From positions 2,147,903 through 2,211,902 of the forward strand of contig NZ_CH672387.1 in the NCBI RefSeq assembly GCF_000153465.1: a stretch of 64,000 bases of DNA, read 5' to 3'. The translations under genes and the position numbers were made by a program. The notes below the pieces were generated by a model, which ran no database searches, had not been told where the DNA came from, and worked only from the letters and a program-made list of their open reading frames with translations. This DNA comes from Aurantimonas manganoxydans SI85-9A1. GTDB lineage: Bacteria; Pseudomonadota; Alphaproteobacteria; Rhizobiales; Rhizobiaceae. Shown here piece after piece: positions 1-8,274 of the stretch (its first letter is position 1; every line of letters begins with the position of its first letter).

Positions 1-527
1 CCCATGGTCAGCCGGTCGCCCACCGGCACCATCGCGACCTTCGGGGCGTGCAGTTCCTCGATCAGCGCCATGTCGGCGAAGATGTCGGTGTCGCCCATGT
101 GATAGACCGTCGGGCCGTTGGCGAAGTGGAAGACCAGTCCGTTCGGCATGCCGAGATAGGTCACCGTGCCGTCTTCCTCGACATGGCCGGAGGAATGAAA
201 CGCCTGGGTCAGGGTGACGGTGAAGTCGCCGAAGCTCGCAGTGCCGCCGGTGTTCAGCGGCTCGATCGCCTCGATCCCCTTCTTGCTGAGCCAGCTGACC
301 AGCTCGAAGGTGCCGACGACCTTGCAGCCATGCTTTCTTGCGATGTCGACGGTGTCGCCGACATGGTCGAAGTGACCGTGGCTGAGGACGATATGGGTGA
401 CGCCTGCAACGGCGCTGTCGATATCACCCTCGAAATGCGGGTTACCGGACAGGAACGGGTCGATCAGGATGACCGACGAGCCGGTGTCGATCCGGAATGC
501 GGAATGGCCGAAATAGGTGATCTTCAT
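1..527 (-). CDS. metal-dependent hydrolase, UPF0173/MBL fold (3' end cut by window edge)
   Basis: The first 175 codons of a metallo-beta-lactamase-fold hydrolase are visible; the C-terminus lies outside the window. The start is ATG at 527 ([14 protein letters not shown]). The zinc-binding signature HGHFDH is at residues 50-55 and is followed by GDTV, and a second conserved segment YHMGDTD comes later. The family is usually about 230 residues, so about 50 are missing. The cellular substrate of UPF0173 proteins is not established. It is transcribed divergently from ruvX across a 107-bp gap. Confidence 0.85.
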   Translation of the reverse strand, partial: MKITYFGHSAFRIDTGSSVILIDPFLSGNPHFEGDIDSAVAGVTHIVLSHGHFDHVGDTVDIARKHGCKVVGTFELVSWLSKKGIEAIEPLNTGGTASFGDFTVTLTQAFHSSGHVEEDGTVTYLGMPNGLVFHFANGPTVYHMGDTDIFADMALIEELHAPKVAMVPVGDRLTM

Positions 528-634
528 GGGGGCTCCTTGCGGTCCGATCGCCGGCCGGACCTCTGTTCTGTGGGTGGTGTCCGGCACTTGGCGTGCTAAC
601 TGCACCGGCCCGCCCCCCGGTCAAGGAGAACGCG

Positions 635-1105
635 ATGGCCATCGTGTCGCTGGAAGAATTCGCCGACGCCGTCCCGAGCGGCAAGACCATCGCCGGTCTC
701 GACCTTGGCACCAAGACCATCGGCCTCGCCGTGTCGGACCGCGGCCAGCGTTTCGCCACGCCGCGCAAGGTGTTGCGCCGGACCAAGTTCACCGCCGACG
801 CGAACGCGCTGGTGGCGGCGCTGAACGAGGACAACATCGTCGGGATCGTCATCGGCCTGCCGCTGAACATGGACGGGTCGGAGGGGCCGAGGGCGCAGGC
901 GACTAGGGCTTTCCTGCGCAATTACAGTCGCTTCGACGAACGGCCGGTGCTCCTGTGGGACGAGCGCCTGTCCACGGTCGCCGCCGAACGCGGCCTGCTC
1001 GAAGCCGACGTGTCGCGCAAGAAGCGGGCCGAACGGATCGATTCGGCCGCCGCCTCCTTCATCCTTCAGGGGGCGCTGGACCGGCTTTCGTCGCTGCGAT
1101 CATAG
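635..1105 (+). CDS. ruvX: Holliday junction resolvase-like / pre-16S rRNA nuclease YqgF (RuvX)
   Basis: This 156-residue protein has an RNase H-like fold. Near the N-terminus it carries [15 protein letters not shown] with the first catalytic Asp. WDERLST with the second acidic residue follows, then [12 protein letters not shown] near the end. In bacteria the family is implicated in 16S rRNA 5'-end maturation, with an older proposal of Holliday junction resolution. The ATG at 635 is chosen because AAGGAG (623-628) sits 6 nt upstream; an upstream in-frame start at 593 lacks such a site. The 3' end overlaps the convergent gene ending at 1066 by 40 bp. Confidence 0.92.
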   Translation: MAIVSLEEFADAVPSGKTIAGLDLGTKTIGLAVSDRGQRFATPRKVLRRTKFTADANALVAALNEDNIVGIVIGLPLNMDGSEGPRAQATRAFLRNYSRFDERPVLLWDERLSTVAAERGLLEADVSRKKRAERIDSAAASFILQGALDRLSSLRS

Positions 1106-1404
1106 GCAAAACCGTTCGCCAAGGCGAGCCGCGCAGCGCGCCGGGCCTGCCACCATGCCCGAATCTTCTTGCGGCGGCGGAAAGCGAGAATCGCGCCGAG
1201 GATCAGGCTGTCGATCGCAAGCGCACGCGCCACCAGCGGCGGGATCGTCGCCGGCTCGATACCGAGGATCGCCCCGTAGACCATGAAGACCCGGTCGTGG
1301 GTTTCGCGGGAGAAGAGCGGTCCGCCGAGATCGTTCAGCGAGAGAAAGTACCAGCCCCAGAAAAAGACCAGCGGTCCGATCCAGAGCACCAGGAAGGTGC
1401 GCAT
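1066..1404 (-). CDS. small membrane protein, DUF6105-like
   Basis: This 112-residue protein starts [20 protein letters not shown], a hydrophobic N-terminal segment. A second hydrophobic stretch ([12 protein letters not shown]) follows, then a basic, Arg-rich tail. The pattern ([26 protein letters not shown]) matches my memory of the small Rhizobiales family DUF6105, whose function is unknown. Its ATG overlaps the upstream gene's TGA (TGATG), implying translational coupling with 1404-1961. Its last 40 bp overlap the 3' end of ruvX on the other strand. Confidence 0.72.
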   Translation of the reverse strand: MRTFLVLWIGPLVFFWGWYFLSLNDLGGPLFSRETHDRVFMVYGAILGIEPATIPPLVARALAIDSLILGAILAFRRRKKIRAWWQARRAARLALANGFAYDRSDESRSSAP

Positions 1405-1961
1405 CAGCGGCTCTCGCCCTTGTCGCGGAACGGCGAGCGATGGCGCCGCATCAGCGCCTCGCGCTCGGCGGCGTGGATCGACCGGAGCACCGATTCGAAG
1501 GCCGCGTCGTCGGCCGCGTCGTCGACCTCGACCAGCCGGTCGAACAGCAGCGCCCCGAAGGTCAGCGCCAGCGCGACAAGGAAGCCCGGGCCCTCCCCGA
1601 ACAGGGTGGCGAGCGGCGATCCGGCGATGCTTGCGGCGGCATAGAAGGCGAAGAGCGCGACCAGCACGGCCGCGGCCAGCGGCTCGGCCCGGCGAATGGC
1701 CAGAACCGATGCGGAGGAGAGCCCGGTGATTGCCATGCCGAGGCCCGTGGCCAGCGCCATGAATAGGCCGGCGAAGACGAGGGTCGCCTGGGCCGGCAGA
1801 TAGAGGTCTGCGGCGATTGCGAGATCCTGCAGGAGCGGCGCGGCCGCGGTTCCGGCGGTCAGCGGATCGAGCCAGCCCGAATGCGCCATGAGCCGCAGAC
1901 TGCTGACAGCCGCGAACCCAATCCAGGCACTGAGCGCCAGGGTCGTCGTCATTCTGCGCAT
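1404..1961 (-). CDS. predicted four-helix membrane protein, function unknown
   Basis: This 185-residue protein has about four hydrophobic segments (near residues 5-27, 45-75, 90-115 and 123-143) and a charged C-terminal tail with many Asp, Glu and Arg residues. The start at 1961 has AGGAGG just upstream at a rather short spacing of 4 nt; ATG at 1952 is the alternative. It forms a coupled pair with the DUF6105-like gene downstream (1-nt overlap). I do not recognise a characterised family. The pairing of two small membrane proteins suggests they may act together, which is inference only. Confidence 0.72.
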   Translation of the reverse strand: MRRMTTTLALSAWIGFAAVSSLRLMAHSGWLDPLTAGTAAAPLLQDLAIAADLYLPAQATLVFAGLFMALATGLGMAITGLSSASVLAIRRAEPLAAAVLVALFAFYAAASIAGSPLATLFGEGPGFLVALALTFGALLFDRLVEVDDAADDAAFESVLRSIHAAEREALMRRHRSPFRDKGESR

Positions 1962-1979
1962 GGAACCTCCTCGTCACGG

Positions 1980-1995
1980 TTACCGATCCGTTAAC
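1980..1995 (+). promoter_or_regulatory. CtrA-box-like element (one mismatch)
   Basis: TTAC-N7-TTAAC occurs here, 19 bp upstream of the start at 1961. It differs by one base from the alphaproteobacterial CtrA consensus TTAA-N7-TTAA. A second TTAA-rich patch (TTAACCTTAACG) lies near 2042-2053. TTAA words are uncommon in G+C-rich DNA, which makes the cluster noticeable, but binding is unproven. Confidence 0.3.
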
Positions 1996-2127
1996 GGCGA
2001 CCCTGTCGGTGAGAGGCCCTCGCCGCAATCGAAACCGGTTGTTAACCTTAACGCGTCCCCTTCCTTTGCCTCCTTCAGTGCAAACGCCGCAGCTCAGGTT
2101 TCGGTTGCCGGTTCCGGCATGCCCGGC

Positions 2128-3807
2128 TCAGCGGATCGGCGGGTAGAGATCTTCGACGATCGCCTGCGAATCATGGCGCAGGTCGAGCATGCCGTAGGTA
2201 TGGCGGAAGACACCGCCGAGCCGTGTCTCGGTGAAGGCGTCGGCGGTCTGACCCAGTCCCAGCCGGCGCATGGAGGCGCTGGCGCCCGCCAGGGCCAGCT
2301 GCTCGGCCAGCAACCGGCAGGCCCCCTCGTCCGCCAGTGCCATCGACATTGCGGCGCGCAGGACGCCCGGCGTGCCGCCGGCGGTCTCGGCCATGTCCGC
2401 TTCGATCGTCGCGATCACCGTGTCGAAGGCCTGCGGGTCGCGCTGCAGGATGCGGGCAAGATCGAGCGCCATCACGTTGCCGGAACCCTCCCAGATCGCG
2501 TTGACCGGAGCTTCGCGATAGGCGCGAGCGAGCCTGCCGTCCTCGACATAGCCATTGCCGCCAAGACACTCCATCGCCTCGTATGTCAGCCCCGGGGCCA
2601 TCTTGCAGACCCAGTATTTGGTGACCGGGGTCATCACCCGCGCCCAGGCTGCGTCGGCCTCTGAAGCCGCCTCCCCCGTTCGCCGGTCGAAGGCTTCGGC
2701 CAGTCGGAAGGACAGGACCGTGGCGGCCGCGACGTCCAGCGCCATGTCGGCCAGGACGCGCACCATCTGCGGCTGCTCGATCAGCGTCTTGCCGAACACC
2801 CGGCGCTCCCGCGCGTGATGCACCGCCTCGGCGAGCGCGCCGCGCATGAGGCCCGCCGACGCCAGCGCACAGTCGAGGCGGGTCAGCGTCACCATCTCGA
2901 TGATGGTCTTCACGCCCTTGCCGGGATCGCCGACACGCCGGGCGTCGGCGTCGACGAACTCGACCTCGGAGGAGGCGTTGGAGCGGTTGCCGAGCTTGTC
3001 CTTGAGGCGCTGGAAATGCAGCCCGTTCAGCGAGCCATCGTCGCGGCGCCGGGGCATCAGGAAGCAGGTCGGCCCCTCCTGCGTCTGCGCCAGAACGAGG
3101 AACCCGTCGGACATCGGTGCCGACATGAACCATTTGTGCCCGGTCAGCCGATAATGCCCACCGCCGGCATCGACGGCGCGGGTTGTGTTGGCCCGCACGT
3201 CGGTGCCGCCCTGCTTCTCGGTCATGCCCATGCCGAGGGTGATTCCGGCTTTGGTCAGCGGCGCCTTGACGCTGGGGTCGTACTGCCGCGTGGCGATCAC
3301 CGGCAGCCAGGTGTCGCGCAGCTTCGGTGCCGCCGCGAGCGCCGCGACCGAGGCGCTGGTCATGGTGAGCGGGCACAGATGGCCGCATTCGACGCCGGCC
3401 GTCATGTAGAAGCGCGTAGCCCGCACGGCGTGGCGGCGCCCGGCCTCTTCCTCCGGCCCCTGCCAGATCGAGGCATGCAGCCCGTCGGCGACCGAGCGCC
3501 GCATCAGCGCGTGATAGGCGGGATGATAGTCGATCAGTTCCAGCCTGCGGCCCTTCTCGTCGAAGCGCCGCAGGCGCGGCGTCTCGATATTGGCGAGCCG
3601 CGCCAGGTCATGGGCCTCGAAGGAGCCGCAGAATCGTCCGTGCCGCTCCAGCGTCGTGAGGACCGGGTCGGGGAAATCAGCGGCCAGGAGACGCAGCAGG
3701 GGATCGCCGCGAAAGGCGTTGAAACCGGCATAGTCGGAAGACTGGTTGGTCACCTCGTGGGTGTGGAAATTCGTCTCGGCCACACGCGTCTCCTGTGCTT
3801 CACTCAC
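2128..3807 (-). CDS. aidB: AidB-type acyl-CoA dehydrogenase family protein
   Basis: This 559-residue flavoprotein of the acyl-CoA dehydrogenase superfamily is colinear with E. coli AidB (about 541 aa). The shared blocks are HTHEVTNQ near the N-terminus, [14 protein letters not shown] (about residues 191-204), [26 protein letters not shown], and [13 protein letters not shown] in the region of the usual catalytic Glu. AidB belongs to the adaptive response to alkylation and binds DNA; its enzymatic substrate is unclear. Two GTG starts are plausible: 3807 (AAGGA 6 nt upstream) and 3783 (AGGAG 6 nt upstream, 551 aa, better matched to the E. coli N-terminus). It is divergent from pyrB with only 48-72 bp between starts. 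Confidence 0.9.
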   Translation of the reverse strand: MSEAQETRVAETNFHTHEVTNQSSDYAGFNAFRGDPLLRLLAADFPDPVLTTLERHGRFCGSFEAHDLARLANIETPRLRRFDEKGRRLELIDYHPAYHALMRRSVADGLHASIWQGPEEEAGRRHAVRATRFYMTAGVECGHLCPLTMTSASVAALAAAPKLRDTWLPVIATRQYDPSVKAPLTKAGITLGMGMTEKQGGTDVRANTTRAVDAGGGHYRLTGHKWFMSAPMSDGFLVLAQTQEGPTCFLMPRRRDDGSLNGLHFQRLKDKLGNRSNASSEVEFVDADARRVGDPGKGVKTIIEMVTLTRLDCALASAGLMRGALAEAVHHARERRVFGKTLIEQPQMVRVLADMALDVAAATVLSFRLAEAFDRRTGEAASEADAAWARVMTPVTKYWVCKMAPGLTYEAMECLGGNGYVEDGRLARAYREAPVNAIWEGSGNVMALDLARILQRDPQAFDTVIATIEADMAETAGGTPGVLRAAMSMALADEGACRLLAEQLALAGASASMRRLGLGQTADAFTETRLGGVFRHTYGMLDLRHDSQAIVEDLYPPIR

Positions 3808-3855
3808 TCTCGATCCTTGCCGCTAAACCGCGGATTGCCTATAGGCGTCGTTTTA

Positions 3856-4809
3856 ATGAGCGCGACCCTGCCTTTTCCCCCGTTCGGCCAGCGACACCTT
3901 CTGGGTATCGCCCGCCTGCAACCCCACGAGATCGAACAGCTGATCGATCTGGCCGAGGCGGAGGTGGCTGTCAGCCGCCGGCGCGACAAGAAGAAGTCGA
4001 CGCTGAAGGGCCGCACCCAGATCAACCTGTTCTTCGAGGCCTCGACCCGCACCCAGGCGTCGTTCGAACTGGCCGGCAAGCGGCTGGGCGCCGACGTCAT
4101 GAACATGGCGGTCGCCAATTCGTCGGTGAAGAAGGGCGAGACCCTGATCGACACGGCGATGACGCTGAACGCCATGCAGCCCGACATCCTGATCGTGCGG
4201 CACCATTCGGCCGGCGCCGTGGCGCTGCTGGCCCAGAAGGTCGCCTGCTCGGTGGTCAATGCCGGCGACGGCGCGCACGAACATCCGACCCAGGCGCTGC
4301 TCGACGCGCTCACCATCCGCCGCCACAAGGGCCGCATCGCCCGGCTCACGGTGACGATCTGCGGCGACGTGCTGCACAGCCGCGTCGCCCGCTCCAACAT
4401 CCTGCTCCTCAATGCACTGGGCGCCCGGGTCCGCGTCGTCGCGCCGGCAACCCTGCTGCCGAGCGGCATCGAATCGATGGGGGTCGAGGTCTACCGGCGC
4501 ATGGAGGACGGGCTGAAGGACGCGGACGTCGTGATGATGCTGCGCCTGCAGCGCGAGCGCATGGAGGGCTCCTTCGTTCCGTCGGTGCGCGAGTATTTCC
4601 GCTATTTCGGTCTCGACGCTGCCAAGTTGCGCCATGCCCGGCCCGACGCGCTGGTCATGCATCCCGGGCCGATGAACCGCGGCGTGGAGATCGCCTCGGA
4701 GATCGCGGACGGGCCGCAGAGCGTTATCGAGGAACAGGTGGAGATGGGCGTCGCGGTGCGCATGGCGGTGATGTCTGCCCTTATCGGCGGACCGGAGGCC
4801 TCGGCATGA
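3856..4809 (+). CDS. pyrB: aspartate carbamoyltransferase catalytic subunit
   Basis: This 317-residue enzyme condenses carbamoyl phosphate and L-aspartate in de novo UMP synthesis. The carbamoyl-phosphate-binding motif STRTQ is at residues 63-67. [10 protein letters not shown] and HPGPMNRG, both typical of ATCases, follow. The start is ATG at 3856; its ribosome-binding site is poor. The TGA overlaps the ATG of the next gene (ATGA), so the two products should be made in a fixed ratio. This suits the complexes that PyrB forms with inactive PyrC' subunits in other proteobacteria. No pyrI-like regulatory chain is nearby. Confidence 0.96.
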   Translation: MSATLPFPPFGQRHLLGIARLQPHEIEQLIDLAEAEVAVSRRRDKKKSTLKGRTQINLFFEASTRTQASFELAGKRLGADVMNMAVANSSVKKGETLIDTAMTLNAMQPDILIVRHHSAGAVALLAQKVACSVVNAGDGAHEHPTQALLDALTIRRHKGRIARLTVTICGDVLHSRVARSNILLLNALGARVRVVAPATLLPSGIESMGVEVYRRMEDGLKDADVVMMLRLQRERMEGSFVPSVREYFRYFGLDAAKLRHARPDALVMHPGPMNRGVEIASEIADGPQSVIEEQVEMGVAVRMAVMSALIGGPEASA

Positions 4810-6119
4810 GCGTCGCAGCGCCTACCGTCATCGAGCATGTGCGGATCATCGACCCGGCCCGGTCGCTGGACGCGGTCGGCACGGTCGTCGTCGTCGACGG
4901 CCATATCGTCGCCGCGGGCGCCGACGCGCTCAACCAGGGTGCGCCCGAGGGCGCGGAGATCATCGATGGCCGCGGCCTGCTGCTCGTGCCCGGCCTCGTC
5001 GACGCGCGGGTGTTCATCGGCGAACCGGGCGGCGAGCACCGCGAGACCATTGCCTCGGCCTCGGCCGCGGCGGCGGCCGGCGGCGTCACCTCGATCCTCA
5101 CCATGCCCGACACCAATCCGGTGGTCGACGAGGTGGCGATCGCCGAATTCGTGATGCGGACGGCGCGCGATACCGCGGTCGTCAACGTCTTCCCCGCGGC
5201 GGCGCTCACTCGCGGCCTCAAGGGCAAGGAGATGAGCGAGATCGGCCTTCTCGCCGGGGCCGGCGTGCGCGCCTTCACCGACGGTCGCCACACCATTGCC
5301 GACCCGGTGCTGCTGCGCCGGATCATGACCTATGCGCGCGATTTCGATGCCCTGGTCATGCATGAGACGCAGGATGCGGCGCTGACCGGCAACGGCGTCA
5401 TGAACGAGGGGCTGCTGGCCTCCTGGCTCGGCCTGCCCGGCGCGCCGGCCGAGGCCGAGATCATCCCGCTGGAGCGCGACCTGCGGCTCGCCGCCCTCAC
5501 CGGCTGCCGCTACCATGCCGCCAAGCTCTCGCTGGGCGAATCGGCCGATGTCATGCGGCGGGCCAAACGGCGCGGCACCGCGGCGACGGCCGGCGTGTCG
5601 ATCAACCATCTGTCGCTGAACGAGAACGACATCGGCGAATACCGCACCTTCTTCCGCCTGTCGCCGCCACTGCGCCGCGAGGAGGATCGCGCCGCCATGG
5701 TCGAGGCGCTGGCCGACGGTACCATCGACATCATCGTCTCGTCCCACGATCCGCAGGACGCCGACGGCAAGCGCCGCCCCTTCGCCGAGGCCGAGAGCGG
5801 CGCGATCGGCCTGGAGACGCTGCTGCCGGCGGCACTGCGCCTGCATCATTCCGGCGCCGTGCCGTTGGCGCGCATCATCGAGGCGGTGACCGCCGCACCG
5901 GCGAAGCTCCTCGGCCTCGATCGCGGCACGCTGGCGTCGGGATCCGTCGCCGACATGGCGCTGGTCGATCTCGAGGCGCCGTTCCTGTTCAGCGAGGACC
6001 GCATCCGCTCGCGCTCCAAGAACACCGCCTTCGAGAACGCCCGCTTCCAGGGCCAGGTCTTGCGGACCTTCGTCGCCGGCCGCACAGTCTTCTCGGAATC
6101 GGACCGGAGCGGGGGCTGA
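4806..6119 (+). CDS. pyrC: dihydroorotase-like pseudoenzyme (PyrC'/PyrX)
   Basis: This 437-residue protein has the amidohydrolase fold of class I dihydroorotases ([30 protein letters not shown]). The metal site is broken. The canonical DxHxH after PGLV is D-A-R-V-F here (His68 to Arg, His70 to Phe). The later His of HxS is Lys240. The catalytic Asp of TDHAPH is Ser (SSHDPQ, residues 312-317). Only His186 and some acidic residues survive. It should not hydrolyse dihydroorotate; the known role of such PyrC' proteins is structural, holding ATCase trimers together. The gene overlaps pyrB by 4 nt and abuts plsY. A working dihydroorotase must be encoded elsewhere. Confidence 0.9.
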   Translation: MSVAAPTVIEHVRIIDPARSLDAVGTVVVVDGHIVAAGADALNQGAPEGAEIIDGRGLLLVPGLVDARVFIGEPGGEHRETIASASAAAAAGGVTSILTMPDTNPVVDEVAIAEFVMRTARDTAVVNVFPAAALTRGLKGKEMSEIGLLAGAGVRAFTDGRHTIADPVLLRRIMTYARDFDALVMHETQDAALTGNGVMNEGLLASWLGLPGAPAEAEIIPLERDLRLAALTGCRYHAAKLSLGESADVMRRAKRRGTAATAGVSINHLSLNENDIGEYRTFFRLSPPLRREEDRAAMVEALADGTIDIIVSSHDPQDADGKRRPFAEAESGAIGLETLLPAALRLHHSGAVPLARIIEAVTAAPAKLLGLDRGTLASGSVADMALVDLEAPFLFSEDRIRSRSKNTAFENARFQGQVLRTFVAGRTVFSESDRSGG

Positions 6120-6728
6120 ATGGTGGATTGGGACTCAAGCCTCTGGCCGATCTGGCTGGCCTGCGTCGCCGGCGGTTATCTCGTCGGCTCGATTCCCTTC
6201 GGGCTGATCTTCGCGCGGCTCTTCGGCCTTGGCGATATCCGCAAGATCGGTTCGGGCAATATCGGCGCGACCAACGCCCTGCGGACCGGCAACAAGCCGA
6301 TGGCGGCGCTGACGCTGGCCGGTGACGTCCTCAAGGGCACCGTGCCGGTCCTGATCGCCTCGCGCTGGGGCGGCGAAGCGGCGATCCTTGCGGGTCTCGC
6401 GGCGTTTCTCGGCCACCTCTTCCCGGTCTGGGTCGGATTCAAGGGCGGCAAGGGCGTTGCCACCTATCTCGGCATCCTGCTCGGCATCGCGCCGATCGGC
6501 GTCCTCGTCTTCGCGGTGGTGTGGCTCTCGGTGGCCTTCCTCTTCCGCTACTCCTCGCTGGCAGCGCTTGCCGCCACGCTGGTCGTGCCGGTGGTCTATG
6601 CCGCGCTCGGCTACATGGACGCGGCCGCCCTCACCGCCATCCTGACCGCCATCGTCTATATCCGTCATCACGCCAATATCCGCCGGCTTCTGGCCGGCAC
6701 GGAGGGCAAGATCGGAGCCAAGGGGTGA
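6120..6728 (+). CDS. plsY: acyl-phosphate:glycerol-3-phosphate acyltransferase PlsY
   Basis: This 202-residue integral membrane enzyme transfers an acyl group from acyl phosphate to glycerol-3-phosphate, the first step of phospholipid synthesis. The three PlsY signatures are present in order: GSIPFG near residues 22-27, [13 protein letters not shown] at about 42-54, and [10 protein letters not shown] at about 107-116. Five hydrophobic segments are visible. ATG at 6120 follows the preceding TGA with no gap, and its own stop overlaps the GTG start of dprA. The gene is therefore embedded in a coupled pyrB-pyrC'-plsY-dprA unit. Confidence 0.96.
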   Translation: MVDWDSSLWPIWLACVAGGYLVGSIPFGLIFARLFGLGDIRKIGSGNIGATNALRTGNKPMAALTLAGDVLKGTVPVLIASRWGGEAAILAGLAAFLGHLFPVWVGFKGGKGVATYLGILLGIAPIGVLVFAVVWLSVAFLFRYSSLAALAATLVVPVVYAALGYMDAAALTAILTAIVYIRHHANIRRLLAGTEGKIGAKG

Positions 6729-7855
6729 GCCCCTCCGACGCCCCTCCCCATGGCGTCAGACTTCCCGACGAGACGCGGCTCGCCTGGCTCCGGCTGATCC
6801 GCAGCGAGAATGTTGGCCCCGCCACCTTCCGGTCGTTGATCAACCGCTATGGCGGCGCCGAGGCGGCGCTCGCGGCCCTGCCGGAACTCGCCGCGCGGGG
6901 TGGCCGCAGTGTTCGCGTCGAGAGCCTCGCCGCGGCCGAGGACGAAATGAACCGGGCCAGCCGCATGGGCGCCCGCTTCATCTGTCTCGGCGAGCCCGAC
7001 TACCCGCCGCTCCTCAAGGTCACCGAGAGCGCGCCGCCGGTGCTGGCGGTGATGGGCACCGAGACGGTTCTCCATCAGCCTGCCGTCGCCATGGTGGGCG
7101 CCCGCAACGCCTCGCTCTCCGGGATCAAGCTCACTCGTCAGTTTGCCGACGAGATCGGCCGGGCCGGCTACGTCGTCGTCTCGGGCCTTGCACGGGGCAT
7201 CGATGCCGCCGCGCATGAGGCGGCGCTGAACACCGGCACGATCGGCGTCTTTGCCGGCGGCCTCGACCGGCCCTACCCCGACGAGAACCGGCCGCTGATG
7301 CGCCGGATCGTCGACGAAGGCGGATGCCTCCTGTCCGAGCGGGCGTTCGGATGGGAGCCGCGCTCGCGCGATTTTCCCCGCCGCAACCGGCTCGTCGCCG
7401 GGCTGGCCCTGGGTCTCGTCGTGACCGAGGCGGCGCTGCGTTCGGGTTCGCTGATCAGCGCGCGGATCGCCGCCGAGATCGGGCGGATCGTCTTTGCCGT
7501 GCCCGGATCGCCGCTCGATCCGCGAGCCGCCGGCGCCAATCAGCTTCTGAAGAATGGCGCCATCCTGGCGACCGAGGCGAACGACGTGATCGCGGCGCTG
7601 CGACCGATGGACGACCGCATGGGCTGGATGCCGCCCGCGATCGAGGAACCGCCCTCCGGTCAGGAAACCGACGAGCCGGCCGAGGGCGAACGCGAGCGCA
7701 TAGTGGAGACGCTCGGGCCCACGCCGATCGATGTCGACGACATCATCCTCCACACCGGTGCGCGGCCGGGTGCCGTGCAGCTCGTGCTGCTCGAACTCGA
7801 TCTAGCAGGACGCCTCGAGCGCCATCCGGGCGGGCTGGTTTCGCTACTTCTCTGA
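6725..7855 (+). CDS. dprA: DNA-processing protein DprA
   Basis: This 376-residue protein loads RecA on incoming single-stranded DNA during natural transformation. An N-terminal SAM-like region is followed by the Rossmann-like DprA core ([51 protein letters not shown]) and a short C-terminal winged-helix-like region ([18 protein letters not shown]). The start is GTG at 6725, overlapping the plsY stop (GTGA); the next in-frame Met lies well inside the protein. The 3' end overlaps the convergent small gene at 7844 by 12 bp. Confidence 0.95.
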   Translation: MSPSDAPPHGVRLPDETRLAWLRLIRSENVGPATFRSLINRYGGAEAALAALPELAARGGRSVRVESLAAAEDEMNRASRMGARFICLGEPDYPPLLKVTESAPPVLAVMGTETVLHQPAVAMVGARNASLSGIKLTRQFADEIGRAGYVVVSGLARGIDAAAHEAALNTGTIGVFAGGLDRPYPDENRPLMRRIVDEGGCLLSERAFGWEPRSRDFPRRNRLVAGLALGLVVTEAALRSGSLISARIAAEIGRIVFAVPGSPLDPRAAGANQLLKNGAILATEANDVIAALRPMDDRMGWMPPAIEEPPSGQETDEPAEGERERIVETLGPTPIDVDDIILHTGARPGAVQLVLLELDLAGRLERHPGGLVSLLL

Positions 7856-8020
7856 GCGTCTGGCAACGGATGTGAGCTGATGCTCGGCCTCCAGACGCGC
7901 CATCTCCAGGAAATAACCCAGCAACGAGTTATGCGGCGCGCCAGACACAACCTTAAGTTGCGCCAGCATATCGCGGACGTAGCGCAGGCTTGCTTCCCGG
8001 TCATCTGGATGTGCTGTCAT
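7844..8020 (-). CDS. 58-residue conserved-looking hypothetical protein
   Basis: The frame encodes MTAHPDDREASLRYVRDMLA and continues with helical, amphipathic sequence (GYFLEMARLEAEHQL). The 'YVRDMLxQL...LxYFLEMAxxEA' pattern resembles small uncharacterised proteins I recall from Rhizobiales genomes. The start is ATG at 8020 with only a weak, distant GGGAG. It is convergent with dprA and overlaps it by 12 bp. No function can be proposed. Confidence 0.55.
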   Translation of the reverse strand: MTAHPDDREASLRYVRDMLAQLKVVSGAPHNSLLGYFLEMARLEAEHQLTSVARRSEK

Positions 8021-8274
8021 GGTCGGCACGCTCCCGGACGCGGTTTGAACCGGCCACTGATCCTGCAGTCCCACCGCCTCGTCTGCAGGTTGGGATTATA
8101 GAGATTTTCCCTTATTGGTTGCAACCTTCACAGGGTCCCGATCCGGCCGGGGTTGACCGGTCGCGCCGGACTGTCCATGTGACGGTGCGGTCGACGCGCT
8201 GTTCGTCGCTGAATTCTCCGCCGCACAGGCGACCTCACCGGGTCGCATCTCTCTTCTCTCAGGACTGCCTTGTC

